A DNA stretch of 64,000 nucleotides from Aspidiotus rigidus (taxonomy: Eukaryota > Arthropoda > Insecta > Hemiptera > Diaspididae): positions 22,433,001 to 22,497,000 of the forward strand of contig JAVHKY010000004.1 in assembly GCA_035079385.1 (NCBI GenBank), given 5' to 3'. A program made the translations under genes and the position numbers. Below are positions 22,491 to 33,189 of the stretch, piece after piece; position 1 is the stretch's first letter, and every line of letters starts with the position of its first letter. Under the pieces are notes generated by a model. That model made no database searches. It saw only the letters and a list, made by a program, of their open reading frames with translations, and was not told where the DNA came from.

Positions 22491-23003
22491 GAAGAGAGAC
22501 TTAGAAAATTTTCTAATTAATAATTATATTAATTATTTAATTATTTATTTATTTAATTATATTATTTATTTAATTATTTAATTATATTAATTATTTAATT
22601 ATTTATTTATTTATTTGATTATTTAATTATTTAATTATTAATTAATTATTTATTCAGATAAAGAATTATTTAATTATTAATTAATTAATTATTTAATTAA
22701 ATAATTATTTAATTATTTAATTATTCAATTATTTAATTATTAATTAATTAATTATTTATTATTATTACGCGGGGTGTACTCGCGAATTTCTGAATCACCC
22801 ACGGGGTAGAGATTTTCTAATTATTAATTATAATAATTATTTAATTATTTATTTATTTAATTATTAATTATTTATTATTATTACGCGGGGTGTACTCGCA
22901 ATTTTCTGAATCACCCACGGGGTAGAGATTTCTCTTGACGAGGGGGGGGGGGTTGTACTCGCGAGTTTCAAAATCGGGGTCCGGCAATTTATTTTAATTA
23001 TTT

Positions 23004-23034
<31 letters not shown>

Positions 23035-23620
23035 CATTTGATTATTTAATTGAAGAATTATTTAATTATTTAATTATTAATTAATTAATTATTTATCATT
23101 AATAATTATTATTAATTATTATTCTTTCGCGGGGTGTACTCGCGAATTTTTGAATCACCCATGGGCTAGAGATTTTCTAATTATTAATTATAATAATTAT
23201 TTAATTATTTATTTATTTAATCATTTAATTATTTATTTATTTAATTAAAGAATTATTTAATTATTTAATTATTAATTAATTAATTATTTAATTATTAATT
23301 AATTAATTATTTATTATTATTACGCGGAGTGTACTCGCAAATTTCTGAATCACCCACGGGGTAGAGATTTTCTAATTATTAATTATATTAATTATTTAAT
23401 TATTTATTCATTTATTCATTTAATTATTTATCTATCATTATTTAATTATTTAATTATTAATTAATTATTTATTCAATTAAAGAATTATTTAATTATTAAT
23501 TAATTAATTATTTAATTAAATAATTATTTAATTATTCAATTATTTAATTATTAATTAATTAATTATTTATTATTATTACGCGGGGTGTACTCGCGAATTT
23601 CTGAATCACCCACGGGGTAG
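22090..23620 (+). repeat. AT microsatellite field with a regularly recurring GC-rich ~60-bp unit
   Basis: Long TTATTTAATTATTTAATTAA tracts are interrupted at about 22766, 22873, 23128, 23322 and 23578 by nearly identical units reading ACGCGGGGTGTACTCGCGAA, TTTCTGAATCACCCACGGGG, TAGAGATTT. G runs follow at 22940 and 23636. The same composite in inverse orientation lies at 26770-27290. Non-coding. Confidence 0.9.
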
Positions 23621-23649
23621 AGATTTCTCTTGACGGGGGGAGGGGGGGG

Positions 23650-23965
23650 GTGTACTCGCGAGTTTCAAAATCGGGGTCCGGCGAGAGAAAAGACATGGAA
23701 TTCTTCTTCTATAATTACTTTTAAAATGCAGGAGCCCTTCGTCGCTAGCAAGATGGTCCTTTTCCAAAAGGTGTTTCGTGAAAGCTGACTTCACTGGGTT
23801 TCCGCTCTCGGAAGCATCCACGTGGTCCGATATTCGGGTCCTGAACGATCTTCCGCATTACTCGACGTACACACCTGGGCAGTCCCTACATCTCAGGAGG
23901 TAGACACCACACTGGGAGAATGGGAGGAGGGGGTCTTAGCCATTGGACAATAACCTGCCTGAGAA
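23650..23965 (-). pseudogene. PLE-B GIY-YIG endonuclease fragment
   Basis: Minus-strand translation contains GIY-YIG-type remnants related to GVYLLRCRDCPGVYV and SFRTRISDHVDASESGNPVK, with KHLLEKDHLASDEGLLHF. It begins beside the GC-rich/AT-rich composite and is truncated on both sides. It is oriented against the PLE-B RT piece that starts near 24260. Confidence 0.75.
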
Positions 23966-24259
23966 GTTCCATAGGGAGATTAAGAGGGTGTCCACTTTTT
24001 CTCTGAAATGAAATTCCCTGACTTTTCTATGACTTTTTCAGGTTTTTCCAGACCATAATCTCCACTGAACAGCAAGAAAGAAAGAAGGAAGAAAAAAAAA
24101 AAAAAAAAAACTTCCCAGCTTGAACTTTTTTTGACGAATCTCAAAACATTCCCTGACTTGGGTAAAATTCCTAAAATTCCCTGACTCTTCCAGGGCTCAC
24201 AAAATTTCCTGATTTTTCCCGGACTTCCAGATTTTCCAGACAAGTGGACACCCAATACA

Positions 24260-25790
24260 GAACGGAAAAATCGGAAACTTCAACGACTTAGAACTCGGTT
24301 GGCCCCATATGAGGAGACCTCGTCAGGCCACCATGGAAACCGAGTAACGGACCAGAGGTACCACACACGTTTTATCAACACCTAGTCAACCAATCCAGTG
24401 CCGTGCTCAATGACGATGAGATTGAATTGATCAAAAAAGGACCAAAGTACTCGTTACCTCCGGTTTCAAATTCTCCAGCAAAAGAGAGATTAGTTTCGGA
24501 CCTTGCCCCGGCGTTATCTTTTCGGACGCATGAACTGATCTCGCAAATGGCCAACGCCGTCCACCTCAATTCTGTCCCGAGCCTTAGGAAAGAGGAGAAG
24601 TGCACCTTGAACTCCCTCCGGAAGAAAATCAGAGATCAGCACCTGGTTGTAACCAAGGCGGACAAGGGGAGTATTGTTGTAGTGTTGGACCAATGCGACT
24701 ACAAACGCAAAATGGCTGAGTGTTTGGAATTAGTTAATGCCGAGTCCACTCCAGACTTCAATTTCCAGGCCTATAATCGAAAGGTAGAAAAATCTTCTAA
24801 TTCGTAACCCCTCTCCCCTTCGCATTTACGGTTTCCTAAACTCCATAAAGAGGGGTCTCCCATGCGGCCGGTAGTTTCGTTCTTCACTTCTCCTACATAT
24901 CCTTTGCTAAAAATTCTTAGACAAATGATTCAAGCATAATGCTAGCTTCCGCCTCCCTTTCTCTGTTAAGAATTCCAACGACCTAGTCATGGAACTAACT
25001 CAACATCCCCCTCCGCCAGGAAGCGTTCTACTTTCGTTTGATATCGAAGGCCTGTTTCAAAACGTCCCCCATGAACCTACCTACGACCGCATCAGAGAGC
25101 TTTTAAATAAGGCAGCTATTCCTCCCGCCTTCATTGAAGAATTTTTTCGTCTTCTCCAGAGATGCCTCTCCCCTAACATATGTCAGTTTGAAGACGTAAT
25201 AATTATATAGCTTACCCCCTGGCGTTAGTATCCCTAATGGATCACCATTAGGTTCCCTTTTTTCAAAAGTCTTTATGGCTAGACTGGAGTCGGAAATCTT
25301 CAATTCCGACCATCCCTTGCTCCCCATGTCACCCTCTGGCGCCGATACGTTGATGACGTGTTGTGTGTATGGGTTGGCCCTACTAAACTCATCCCGGATT
25401 TCCTCGTTTTCCTTAACAGTTTCTACCCCACTATTGAGTTCACAGTTGAGGTCGGTGGCGATTGTCTCAATTTCCTTGACCTTGAGATCACGATCAACGG
25501 ATGTGAGTTCACTTATGGGTTTTTTCGAAAGCCCACCACCACCGACATCACTGTCCTTGGTATACGTCTTATTGCTCCCTCCCCCAAAAATTGGCCTCTT
25601 ACCATTATATGGTTCATCGTATGGTTTCCATCCCCCTCACTCCCCAAACTTATACAAGGGAGCTGGCGACCATTAAATAATTGGCCGTGAGAACGATATC
25701 CAAGTTGACATTAGTGAGATGGTTAGGAAGAAGAGGATCAGAAATTCTTTCCGTACCGTCTCACAGTGGGATGAAACGCCATGATAGGTA
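24260..25790 (+). pseudogene. PLE-B reverse transcriptase, degraded
   Basis: Fragments of a Penelope-type RT are spread over several frames: VTKADKGSIVVVLDQ, then [20 protein letters not shown] in a broken frame, SFDIEGLFQNVPHE, the Gly-Ser-Pro-Leu-Gly region near 25235, and RYVDDVLCVWVGPT at about 25340, with FLDLEITINGCEFTYGFFRK. Stops and frameshifts between them make it non-functional. It ends near 25790 without the GIY-YIG part. Confidence 0.8.
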
Positions 25791-26330
25791 GCCAAAATTT
25801 TAATTTTCGAGTGAGTGCCTAATGAAGATCAACTAAGGGGTTTTTGTGGTCGTACAATTCAATTTTCTAGGCAGATTTATGATTGGGTCATTTCTTCTCA
25901 AAGTTTGGCCCCTTAATTTGGAGTTTGTGAACAAAAGTTCAACTGATCAAGAGCACAGTTTATGAAAGTCGTCTAAGGGGTAATCAAGATCGTAGAATTT
26001 AAATTTTCAGTCAGATTTATGATTGGATAATTTTTCTCAAAGTTTAGGATCATTTTTGCTCCAAGTTTGAAGCTTTTACTTGGAGTTCGTAGACAAAAAG
26101 TATACTGACTAAGAGGAAAAGTTTATGAACATCATCTAAGGGGTAACCGAGATCGTAGTATTCGACTTTTCAGTAAAATCTATGATGACAGCATTTTTCC
26201 TTGATTTTTGAAGCTTTTATTTAGAGTTTGTGCACAAAGGTTTTACTGATCAAGAGCAATAGATTATGAAAATAGGATAAGAGGTGATCAAGACTGTAGA
26301 ACTCAAATATTTCTTCTTGAAGTCACCTTC
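25790..26330 (+). repeat. Degenerate ~150-bp tandem repeat
   Basis: Three to four units sharing TCTAAGGGGTAATCAAGATC, GTAGAATT, TTTTCAGTCAGATTTATGAT, CTCAAAGTTT and GAGTTTGTGAACAAAAGTT. No coding signal. From 26330 to 26740 nothing further is recognised. Confidence 0.6.
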
Positions 26331-26744
26331 TACGTAATAATAATAATTTTGGATCTTACGTATCTTTGAAGCTACTTCTGATAAATCAATATTCTGACCA
26401 AAAAAAGAAATGTATTTCAACAAGCAATATTGAGTATGGTTATCAAAATATCGAATTATTCTTTAGAAATTCTAGTATCTAAGAAAATTCAAAATTTGCA
26501 GAATGAAGTATCATTCAATTCAAAATTGAAAAAAATCTTCCTCTTCTTCCAATTTGCTTCTCTCATCTTCTTACTCCTTCGCTTATGTCATCTTCCTCAG
26601 TTTGATTCATGATTAAAAGATTCTCAATTTTTTTTGGCAAAGGCTCGGATTTTTTCTTCTTTTTCGGTCAAAGGCTGGAAATAAAGGGGTCCTATCTCCT
26701 TAGAATGAGTTGAAGTCACGCTTAAACAGGTGCGGATCCAGACG

Positions 26745-26904
26745 ATCACTTTAGCCTTTTCTCTCGCCGGACCCCGATTTTGAAACTCGCGAGTACCCCC
26801 CCCCCCCCCCCCAAGAGAAATCTCTACCCCGTGGGTGATTCAGAAATTCGCGAGTACAACCCGCGTAATAATAATAATTAATAATTAATAAATAAACAAA
26901 CAAA

Positions 26905-26937
<33 letters not shown>

Positions 26938-27070
26938 AAATGAATAAATAATTAAATAATTAATATAATTAATAATTAGAAAATCTCTACCCCGTGGGTG
27001 ATTCAGAAATTCGCGAGTAGACCCCGAGTAATAATAATAATAATTAATAATTAATAAATAAACAAACAAA

Positions 27071-27115
<45 letters not shown>

Positions 27116-27545
27116 AAATAAATAAATAATTAATATAATTAATAATTAGAAAATCTCTACCCCGTGGGTGATTCAGAAATTCGCGAGTACACCCCGCGTA
27201 ATAATAATAAATAATTAATTAATTAATTAATAATTAAATAATTAATATAATTAATAATTAGAAAATTTTCTAAGTCCCTCTTCCTATCATATATGGCTGG
27301 ATAGTCGAAATTCTTTCAAGTCCCCTAGACTTGAATTGTCTCATAACATTTCAATACAACAGCGAGTTCGCGCTACCTCATATTTTTCATAGAAGACTTA
27401 TACGACGCCAAGATAGGTAAAGGGGTAAACGAATAATATCTCACGAACACTTGACCTAGTAGAAGCCTAGACTGAAATATTTCAAGATGACTGATAAAAT
27501 ATAAAAGACATGGAACATGATTTTCATTTATTTGGCTATGCCAGA
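26745..27545 (-). repeat. Inverted copy of the AT-rich composite and its flanking repeat
   Basis: Reads as the reverse complement of the 21.8-23.7 kb block: CTCGCCGGACCCCGATTTTG, a C run, CCCCGTGGGTGATTCAGAAA units at about 26826, 26988 and 27158, TAAATAAATAAT tracts, then the GGTCAAGTGTTCGTGAGATA family ending in GGCTATGCCAGAAAATT. Together the two blocks make a ~5.7-kb inverted arrangement around the PLE-B debris. Confidence 0.8.
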
Positions 27546-27577
27546 AAATTTTTTTTACATTCTCTTCGATACTACGG

Positions 27578-27579
<2 letters not shown>

Positions 27580-27617
<38 letters not shown>

Positions 27618-27628
27618 GGGGGGGGGGA
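27580..27628 (+). repeat. Homopolymer T tract followed by G tract
   Basis: About 36 T followed by about 10 G. Possibly inflated or collapsed in assembly. Confidence 0.85.
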
Positions 27629-27629
27629 T

Positions 27630-28480
27630 TTTTCTCCTCTCCTCCCTCCCGCGGATTCGCGCCTGCCTAAACAGATAGAACACTTTTTTAAATAAATTAT
27701 GCAAAGCAACAAAAAATCTTTCAAATAGTACGGGTATAAATGGAATTTTATCCATTGTAACGTCCTAGAAGAGGAGGGGGTAGCGAACTCTGTACACAGC
27801 AATGTATGAAAACCTGTTCTACATCGTGTTACCGAGGTCATTATTATCATAGATTCAAGTTCAATTTCTTTTGTAAATTGAGCTATTCTATTAAATAGCT
27901 GCTATCCCAATAAATAGCTTTTATGCTCAAATAACTGAAAGAAATATATCGAGAAATCACGAAAAGCCGCAAAAAGTGTCAATGTGGGTTGAGAGAGGAA
28001 GGTTTCAAGAAATCATCTCCGTCCCACCCGCCTTGGTAAGTTTTGGTACATTTTTTGAATGTCTAATACAATATTATGAAATTTTGACTATTAAATGTAT
28101 TACAATTTTGCTTACTTTCGGAGTATTTTATGAGGAGAAATAGCCGTCCAATCATCAAATGCCGTAAAAATTTCAAAAGTTCAATCAAAACTCTCTATAA
28201 ATCACAAGACCTCTTATCACCTCGTAGAGAATACGGAAGGAACTACGTGCTTCCGAAATAAAATGACTGAGTGTTCTGTTGAAATAACAAGAACTAATGT
28301 TTGTTGGCTTGTACATCTGCCACGCTGCTCACACCAACGCACATCCGCAAAAACTGGTTTCATTATTGAATTAGGGTGCTCGGAAAGTTTCTAAAACGTA
28401 AACAAAATAATTCGCACCTGTTTACAGACCTTCGATTTTCGAATTTTGGCCAGCTAGAATAGCATTTCATCCCACTGTGC
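27630..28480. other. Intronic stretch, nothing recognised
   Basis: Part of the last intron of the Cow-like gene on the opposite strand. No domain-bearing frame, tandem repeat or transposon end found. Confidence 0.4.
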
Positions 28481-28489
28481 GTCTCTACG

Positions 28490-28985
28490 TTGAACGTTTC
28501 TATCCGGATTCCACTTTTTCCAGAAAGATGAGAACTGTTGTTCTTCCTTACCTCCCCGCCCCTCAATACTGTCCTCGCCGACTTACCTAAGGCGAATGAT
28601 CTGAAACCAACTTCCTACCCCTACCTCAAAATTGGCAGGTTATTGTCCAATGGCAAGGACCCCCTCTCCCCATTATCCAAGTGTGGTGTCTACCTTCTGA
28701 GATGTAGGGACTGTCCAGGTGTGTACGTCCAGGAATGCGGAAGATCGTTTAGGACCCGAATATCGGACCACGTGGATGCTTCCAAGAACGGAAACCCAGC
28801 GAAGTCAGCTTTCGCGAAACACCTTTTGGAAAAGGGTCATCTTGCTAGCGACGAAGGGCTCCTGCATTTTGAAAATAATTATAGACGCAGAATAGCCCTT
28901 GAAAATATTGGGAGGGGAGACTCAGAAAAATTTCCTCTATGTTGGAAGCGAAAGGTTTTGACTCGCGACTCATAATATATGATAG
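28490..28985 (+). pseudogene. PLE-B fragment with GIY-YIG endonuclease
   Basis: One frame carries KCGVYLLRCRDCPGVYVQEC (GIY-YIG domain start), RSFRTRISDHVDASKNGNPA and KHLLEKGHLASDEGLLHFEN, then is cut off at ALENIGRGD, where a copy of the Helentron-type minisatellite piece begins. The RT part upstream is missing. Confidence 0.8.
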
Positions 28986-29720
28986 AAGGGGGGGACTTAT
29001 GATGTTTGAAACATTGCATACCTGGCTTATTGAAGGGGCTAAGCCGATTAGCCTTCTACGTATCCTTTGCCGAAAATTCTTAAACAAATGGTTCAACCCT
29101 GATGCTACCTTCCACCACTTTTCTCTGTTAAGAATTCCAGTTACGTGGTCATGGAACTAACTCAACAACCCCCCTCCGCCAGGAAGCGTTCTACTTTCGT
29201 TTGATGTCAAAGGCCTGTTCCCAAACGTTCCCCGTGAACCTACCGACGACCGCATCAGAGAGCTTTCCGTCTTCTTCAGAGATGCCTCTCCTCTAACGTA
29301 TGCCAGTTTAAAGACGTAATATATAGCTTACCACCTGGCGTTGGTATCCCTATTGGATCACCATTAGGTTCCCTTTTTTCGGATGTCTTTATGGCTAGAC
29401 TGGAGTAGGAAATCTTTAATTCCGACCATCCCTTGCTCCCCCATGTCCTCCTCTGGCGCCGATACGTTGATGACGTGTTGTGTGTATGGGTTGGCCCAAC
29501 TGAACTCATCCCGGATTTGCTCGTTTTCCTTAACAGTTTCTACCGCACTATTGAGTTCACAGTTGAGGTCGGTGGCGATCGTCTCAATTTCCTTGACCTT
29601 GAGATCACGATCAACGGTTGTGAGTTCACTTACGGGATTTTTCAAAAGCTCACCATCACCGACATCACTGTCCCTGGTACGTCTTTTTGTCCCGTCTTCC
29701 ATAAGTTGGCCGTTTATCGT
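28905..29720 (+). repeat. Block duplicated at 42455-43300
   Basis: The stretch from ATTGGGAGGGGAGACTCAGA through the PLE-B RT remnants to about GGTTTCTATCCCCCTCACT is nearly identical to 42455-43300, including the same truncated junction between minisatellite unit and PLE-B. Both also carry the TAG interrupting the frame after MARLE. They descend from one already chimeric copy. Confidence 0.85.
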
Positions 29721-30203
29721 ATGGTTTCTATCCCCCTCACTAGTGTCCTCGCCGACTTACTCAAGGCGAATAATCTGAAACCAACTTTCTACTCTTACCT
29801 CCAAATTGGCAGGTTATTGTCCAATGGCAAGGACCCCCTCTCCCCATTATCCAAGTGTGGTGTCTACCTTCTGAGATGTAGGGACTGTCCAGGTGTGTAC
29901 GTCCAGGAATGCGGAAGATCGTTTAGGACCCGAATATCGGACCACGTGGATGCTTCCAAGAACGGAAACCCAGCGAAGTCAGCTTTCGCGAAACACCTTT
30001 TGGAAAAGGACCATCTTACTAGCGACGAAGGGCTCCTGCATTTTGAAAGTAATTATAGAAGAAGAATAGCCCTTGAAAATATCGAAATGGCAAAAAAAAA
30101 GGTCCATCACCTTTTTCCCTTATTGAATCGGACGAAGAACGAAGATCCGCTCGTCAAAAGAATTTTCTCAAACTCTCCTTTCCACACAGCTTCTAAACTG
30201 TAA
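29433..30203 (+). CDS. PLE-B ORF, C-terminal RT plus GIY-YIG endonuclease (5'-truncated)
   Basis: A 256-residue frame: RYVDDVLCVWVGPTELIPDL is the RT catalytic box with two Asp, followed by FLDLEITINGCEFTYGIFQK and a GIY-YIG domain (CGVYLLRCRDCPGVYVQECG, RSFRTRISDHVDASKNGNPA). It ends in a basic stretch KNEDPLVKRIFSN and stop. RT motifs upstream of the YVDD box lie in other frames and are broken, so the copy is dead, but its 3' half is long and clean. Penelope-like elements uniquely pair this RT with a GIY-YIG nuclease that nicks the target. Confidence 0.85.
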   Translation: MLPHVLLWRRYVDDVLCVWVGPTELIPDLLVFLNSFYRTIEFTVEVGGDRLNFLDLEITINGCEFTYGIFQKLTITDITVPGTSFCPVFHKLAVYRMVSIPLTSVLADLLKANNLKPTFYSYLQIGRLLSNGKDPLSPLSKCGVYLLRCRDCPGVYVQECGRSFRTRISDHVDASKNGNPAKSAFAKHLLEKDHLTSDEGLLHFESNYRRRIALENIEMAKKKVHHLFPLLNRTKNEDPLVKRIFSNSPFHTASKL

Positions 30204-30400
30204 GTTTATTTTGTAGGTTGAACGATGATCAATTTTGTTCCACCTCATCGTCTGCTAGTACCGTACGTGATTATCTTTAGTTGTATTTCTGTATCTGATG
30301 ATAGCGAAAGCCGAAAACGTTCACTATACACTTGTTAAAAATCTTTTTGCGTTATTTTGCGGGAATTCAGCAATTCTTTTCTTGATTAATTATGTCGTAC
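30204..30400 (+). mobile_element. PLE-B 3' terminal region
   Basis: Follows the PLE-B stop codon. It contains the hammerhead-like motif and ends near GCAATTCTTTTCTTGATTAAT. The same segment is found reversed at 21600-21800 and internally deleted at 47930-48030. Confidence 0.7.
30283..30332 (+). ncRNA. Hammerhead-ribozyme-like motif of PLE-B (second copy)
   Basis: CTGATGA at 30295-30301, an AGC-GAAA-GCC helix II, GAAA, then the perfect palindrome AACGTT and C. TGTAT before the core could pair with ATACA after it as helix I, leaving a short bulge. Core order matches a type I hammerhead with minimal helix III. Confidence 0.6.
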
Positions 30401-30424
30401 CGTAATCTGGAGGACCAATTAGAA

Positions 30425-30490
30425 AGAAGTACCTTAACAAAGTTAAACGAGGAACGCAGGTAACATGTTTCAAGGGTCGAATTGGTTTTG
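30425..30490 (-). mobile_element. Helentron-like element remnant
   Basis: Diverged right end in reverse: CCTTAACAAAGTTAAACGAG, GAACGCAGGTAACATG. No left end found nearby. Confidence 0.5.
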
Positions 30491-30805
30491 TCAATGAAAA
30501 TTCATTCAAATGGAGGTTGAAACCTCGGAAAGTTTACATTTTTCTGTGTCCATTATACAAAAAGCGGGAGAATAACTAAGAGAACCTTCCCGAATGCGAA
30601 CCAGTAAAGACTGTACATATCCCTTCTATATACAAACAAAACCATAATCCTACGACATGAGCACTACCAGATTCACGATCTCAAATCTCTAACGAGACTC
30701 GCAAGCGCAACAAAGACAGTCTGCACTTGTGCATAGATCGATCCAAAAAGTGAGAAATTTCCCCTATCACATCAGGCTGTACACACTGCAGATATTTTTA
30801 CTCAC

Positions 30806-30946
30806 CACAATCAACTTTTCCGTGCGATCTCGAGCCGAGGAACTCGCCACCGTGTTTGTTAACGCACCAACACATCCCGGTCGCACCGTGACACTGCATC
30901 GGCTGGTAGTAACCCTCGTCGTCGCACATAGGAACATAGGCACCGG
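30806..30946 (-). CDS. Cow: Cow/testican-like gene, thyroglobulin type-1 domain exon
   Basis: Acceptor ATCTTCTGCAG, donor GTGAGTAAA. Translation PGAYVPMCDDEGYYQPMQCH, GATGMCWCVNKHGGEFLG, SRSHGKVDC has the thyroglobulin type-1 hallmarks: YVPMCDDEGYYQPMQC, the CWCV motif and the closing Cys. It enters with two bases completing the codon of the 31026-31123 exon and leaves one base for the last exon. In testicans this domain can influence cysteine or metalloprotease activity; the role here is inferred from family. Confidence 0.92.
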
Positions 30947-31025
30947 CTGCAGAAGATGTAAAACGTAGACGATGAGTAATAAATCAATCTCGAAATAAGG
31001 AGTAATTTATAAATCTTGTACTTAC

Positions 31026-31123
31026 GCGTCATATGTTGCGGAATACGTTTTTTGTACGCGACGCAAGGTCTTTCCGACTTGGTGAAACAGTGACACCATT
31101 CGAACGGGCTGACGAAAATATCC
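31026..31123 (-). CDS. Cow: Cow/testican-like gene, second EF-hand exon
   Basis: Acceptor CCGCGTGTAG, donor GTAAGTACAAG. It encodes DIFVSPFEWCHCFTKSERPC, VAYKKRIPQHMTR. Together with CDTNR from the previous exon it forms a second EF-hand loop (DTNRDIFVSPFE) and the Cys pair WCHCF of the SPARC-like calcium-binding domain. One base in and one base over keep the frame. Confidence 0.92.
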
Positions 31124-31220
31124 CTACACGCGGAAGGCGAATGAAAAAAGAAATAAAATCGACTCATTAAATTGATGAACACTTTTTAGCACGAACGTTA
31201 ATTACACGAGACAACCTCAC

Positions 31221-31383
31221 CTATTCGTATCGCACATATCCAAGAACGGTTTAATGCAATGTTCGTTTTGATCGTGCTCCAGATCGTACAGCTCCTGTAA
31301 CGTTAGTTGACCGTCTGCATCCAAATCTAAGTGCTTGAACATCCAATTTACTTCGGGTTTACAGGATTTCGGGAAGAGCAGTT
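31221..31383 (-). CDS. Cow: Cow/testican-like gene, first EF-hand exon
   Basis: Acceptor TTTTGTTACAG, donor GTGAGGTTG. It encodes LLFPKSCKPEVNWMFKHL followed by the canonical EF-hand loop DLDADGQLTLQE, then DLEHDQNEHCIKPFLDMCD. Bases AA at its start complete a Gln codon opened by the exon at 32624-32849. This is the core of the SPARC/testican extracellular calcium-binding domain. Confidence 0.93.
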
Positions 31384-31469
31384 CTGTAACAAAATTAAAA
31401 TGGGCACGGAATGTAAAAATTGTGGCTATGATTAGTTTTGCCTGATCCAGCAAGCGGAGCACTGGATAC

Positions 31470-32580
31470 TATTATTCTACTTGATCAGTACGTCCGGGTG
31501 TTACCCCATCATAAGGGCTGAAACATTAGTACTTGTAGTATAACACTTGGGATCTTATTAGCTACAACAGTGTTGTGTTGTGAGTGGTTCACCCTTCGAT
31601 CTATGTACTGCCTTTCTATTGGCCACTGGTCAGCTGTTCTTTCCTCATTCAGTCACCAAGCCAGAAATCTTTCATTGTCAAACGAGATTGCATAATTGAA
31701 GAGACCGTCTTTCCTTCTCTTTGCCTTTGCAATCTCTATCTGTTCCCTTTCCAAATAATCTCCAGTAAGGAATTTATAAAATCTGCCCTCTAAGACAAAT
31801 TTTCTTCCAATAATCACTCTCATTATCCTCACCTCACCGTCCAAACTCATATAGGTATATGTATACCCTATTCTTCCGGTCTGTAGCATAAAATAAGCAC
31901 CATACAACAGGTCTTATGAACTCTCTTACGTTTTGATACTATAGTATCCTTGGTACCGAGGAGTTGGACGCAGCAGTTGAAAAATATGGGATACTTATCG
32001 GCCGACTCCACGTCCAGACGGGATCCTGAATCCAGTCAGGAGCGTAATGCATTAAATTGACCCAGCTCAGCTTGTTGATACATTCAATTTGGCTGCTGCT
32101 AGAGGACTGTTCCCTCTGCGGTGGAAGAAAGTCACTGTTCCCTCTGCGGTGGAAGAAAGTCAGTTTAGCGTTGATCGAGATGAGAGGTAAACTATCGGGC
32201 TTGTCATCCTCTTATCGACCATTCTACCAGCCATATAAAATGGTCAAGGATGGCCAAGCGACAGCTATCTGAAGGAAAGAGCCACGATCTCAAGTAGTCA
32301 AAACGATTGTCAAACTATTACAAGAAAATCCACCGAGTAGTTTTTGAGGAATAAATAATTATTAAAACATCTTTATTGGCCTGTGGGGTAGGAAAGAGCA
32401 AGCTGGGGGCAACTGTAATGTTTACTGTCACTGTCTTTCATGAGTGTCATCAAACAACACCAGTTTCAGCCAATTTGGTGGAGGGGGCACTTTAACCAAT
32501 TCTGGATTCCTTTCTATAAGAAGGGGAACTCAAAAATTTTGGATTCCTCCTATGTACGAGGAGATTGACCGTAACATAAA
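31470..32580. other. Intron between calcium-binding-domain exons
   Basis: Unrecognised sequence of the Cow-like gene. It holds a 30-bp direct duplication (CTGTTCCCTCTGCGGTGGAA followed by GAAAGTCA) at about 32107-32162. No second gene seen. Confidence 0.5.
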
Positions 32581-32623
32581 TGAGCCTAATGAAAATAGAT
32601 CAACAATAATTTTTCGAACTCAC

Positions 32624-32849
32624 GTTTTCCCTTGTAGTCGGCACGCCTTCTCTTATTCTCGGCCATGATCACCGAAAACCAATCCAGTAAACGATTACCC
32701 ATACTTTGAAGCGCCACTTCGGGACACTCTTTCTTCACCTTATTCCACGATTTCATAGATTCCGGTTTTTCGTCCGTCACTTCGTTCTCCATACGCATAC
32801 GATCCTTTTTATCGTACGAAGGAGGAGATTTCGTGCTCAACGGCCAAAA
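32624..32849 (-). CDS. Cow: Cow/testican-like gene, exon before the EF-hands
   Basis: Acceptor TTTTTCCTTTCAG, donor GTGAGTTCG. Starts in phase 0 with FWPLSTKSPPSYDKKD, is rich in charged residues, and contains CPEVALQSMGNRLLDWFSVI, the helix opening the SPARC-like calcium-binding domain (NRLLDWF matches the family), ending RRADYKGK plus one base. Confidence 0.9.
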
Positions 32850-32966
32850 CTGAAAGGAAAAAGTCGATTTAATTTTAGGTCAGCCTCGTGCGCTTTAAAG
32901 AAAATTACTCTACCGACGTAATACCGTATAATTACACGAGTAGACCTATATTTTCGGGAAGCTCAC

Positions 32967-33181
32967 CTTATACGTATTCGCCGGATCGTTTTTCGTGTAC
33001 TTAATATACTTATAATGTTTATTTTCATATTTGAAGTCTTCGGGTATTAGAGAGTATTTATCGGGCGCTGGTACTTCGGCCTTCTTTCTAGGCTTCGAGG
33101 GGACCCCGAGGTCACCGAGCACCGGAAGTTCTTTCTTACTGAAACTCACCACGTCGTTGGCTTGATCGCTCTTCTTAGTAT
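32967..33181 (-). CDS. Cow: Cow/testican-like gene, linker exon
   Basis: Acceptor TTTGTTTCAG, donor GTGAGCTTC. It encodes DTKKSDQANDVVSFSKKELP, a Lys/Pro-rich linker, and DFKYENKHYKYIKYTKNDPA, ending NTYK in phase 0. No named domain; its place between the Kazal and calcium-binding domains is fixed by reading phase (one base in from the Kazal exon). The basic, Tyr-rich KHYKYIKYTK could be conserved in insect orthologues, which I cannot test. Confidence 0.85.
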
Positions 33182-33189
33182 CTGAAACA

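Noticed and set aside
22766..23640. Possible CRISPR array (conserved repeats with variable AT spacers)
   Set aside because: Eukaryotic context, spacers are simple-sequence microsatellite of variable length, no cas genes.
27555..27850. Lys-rich minus-strand frames near 27.6 kb
   Set aside because: Created by the T and G homopolymers; no other coding evidence.
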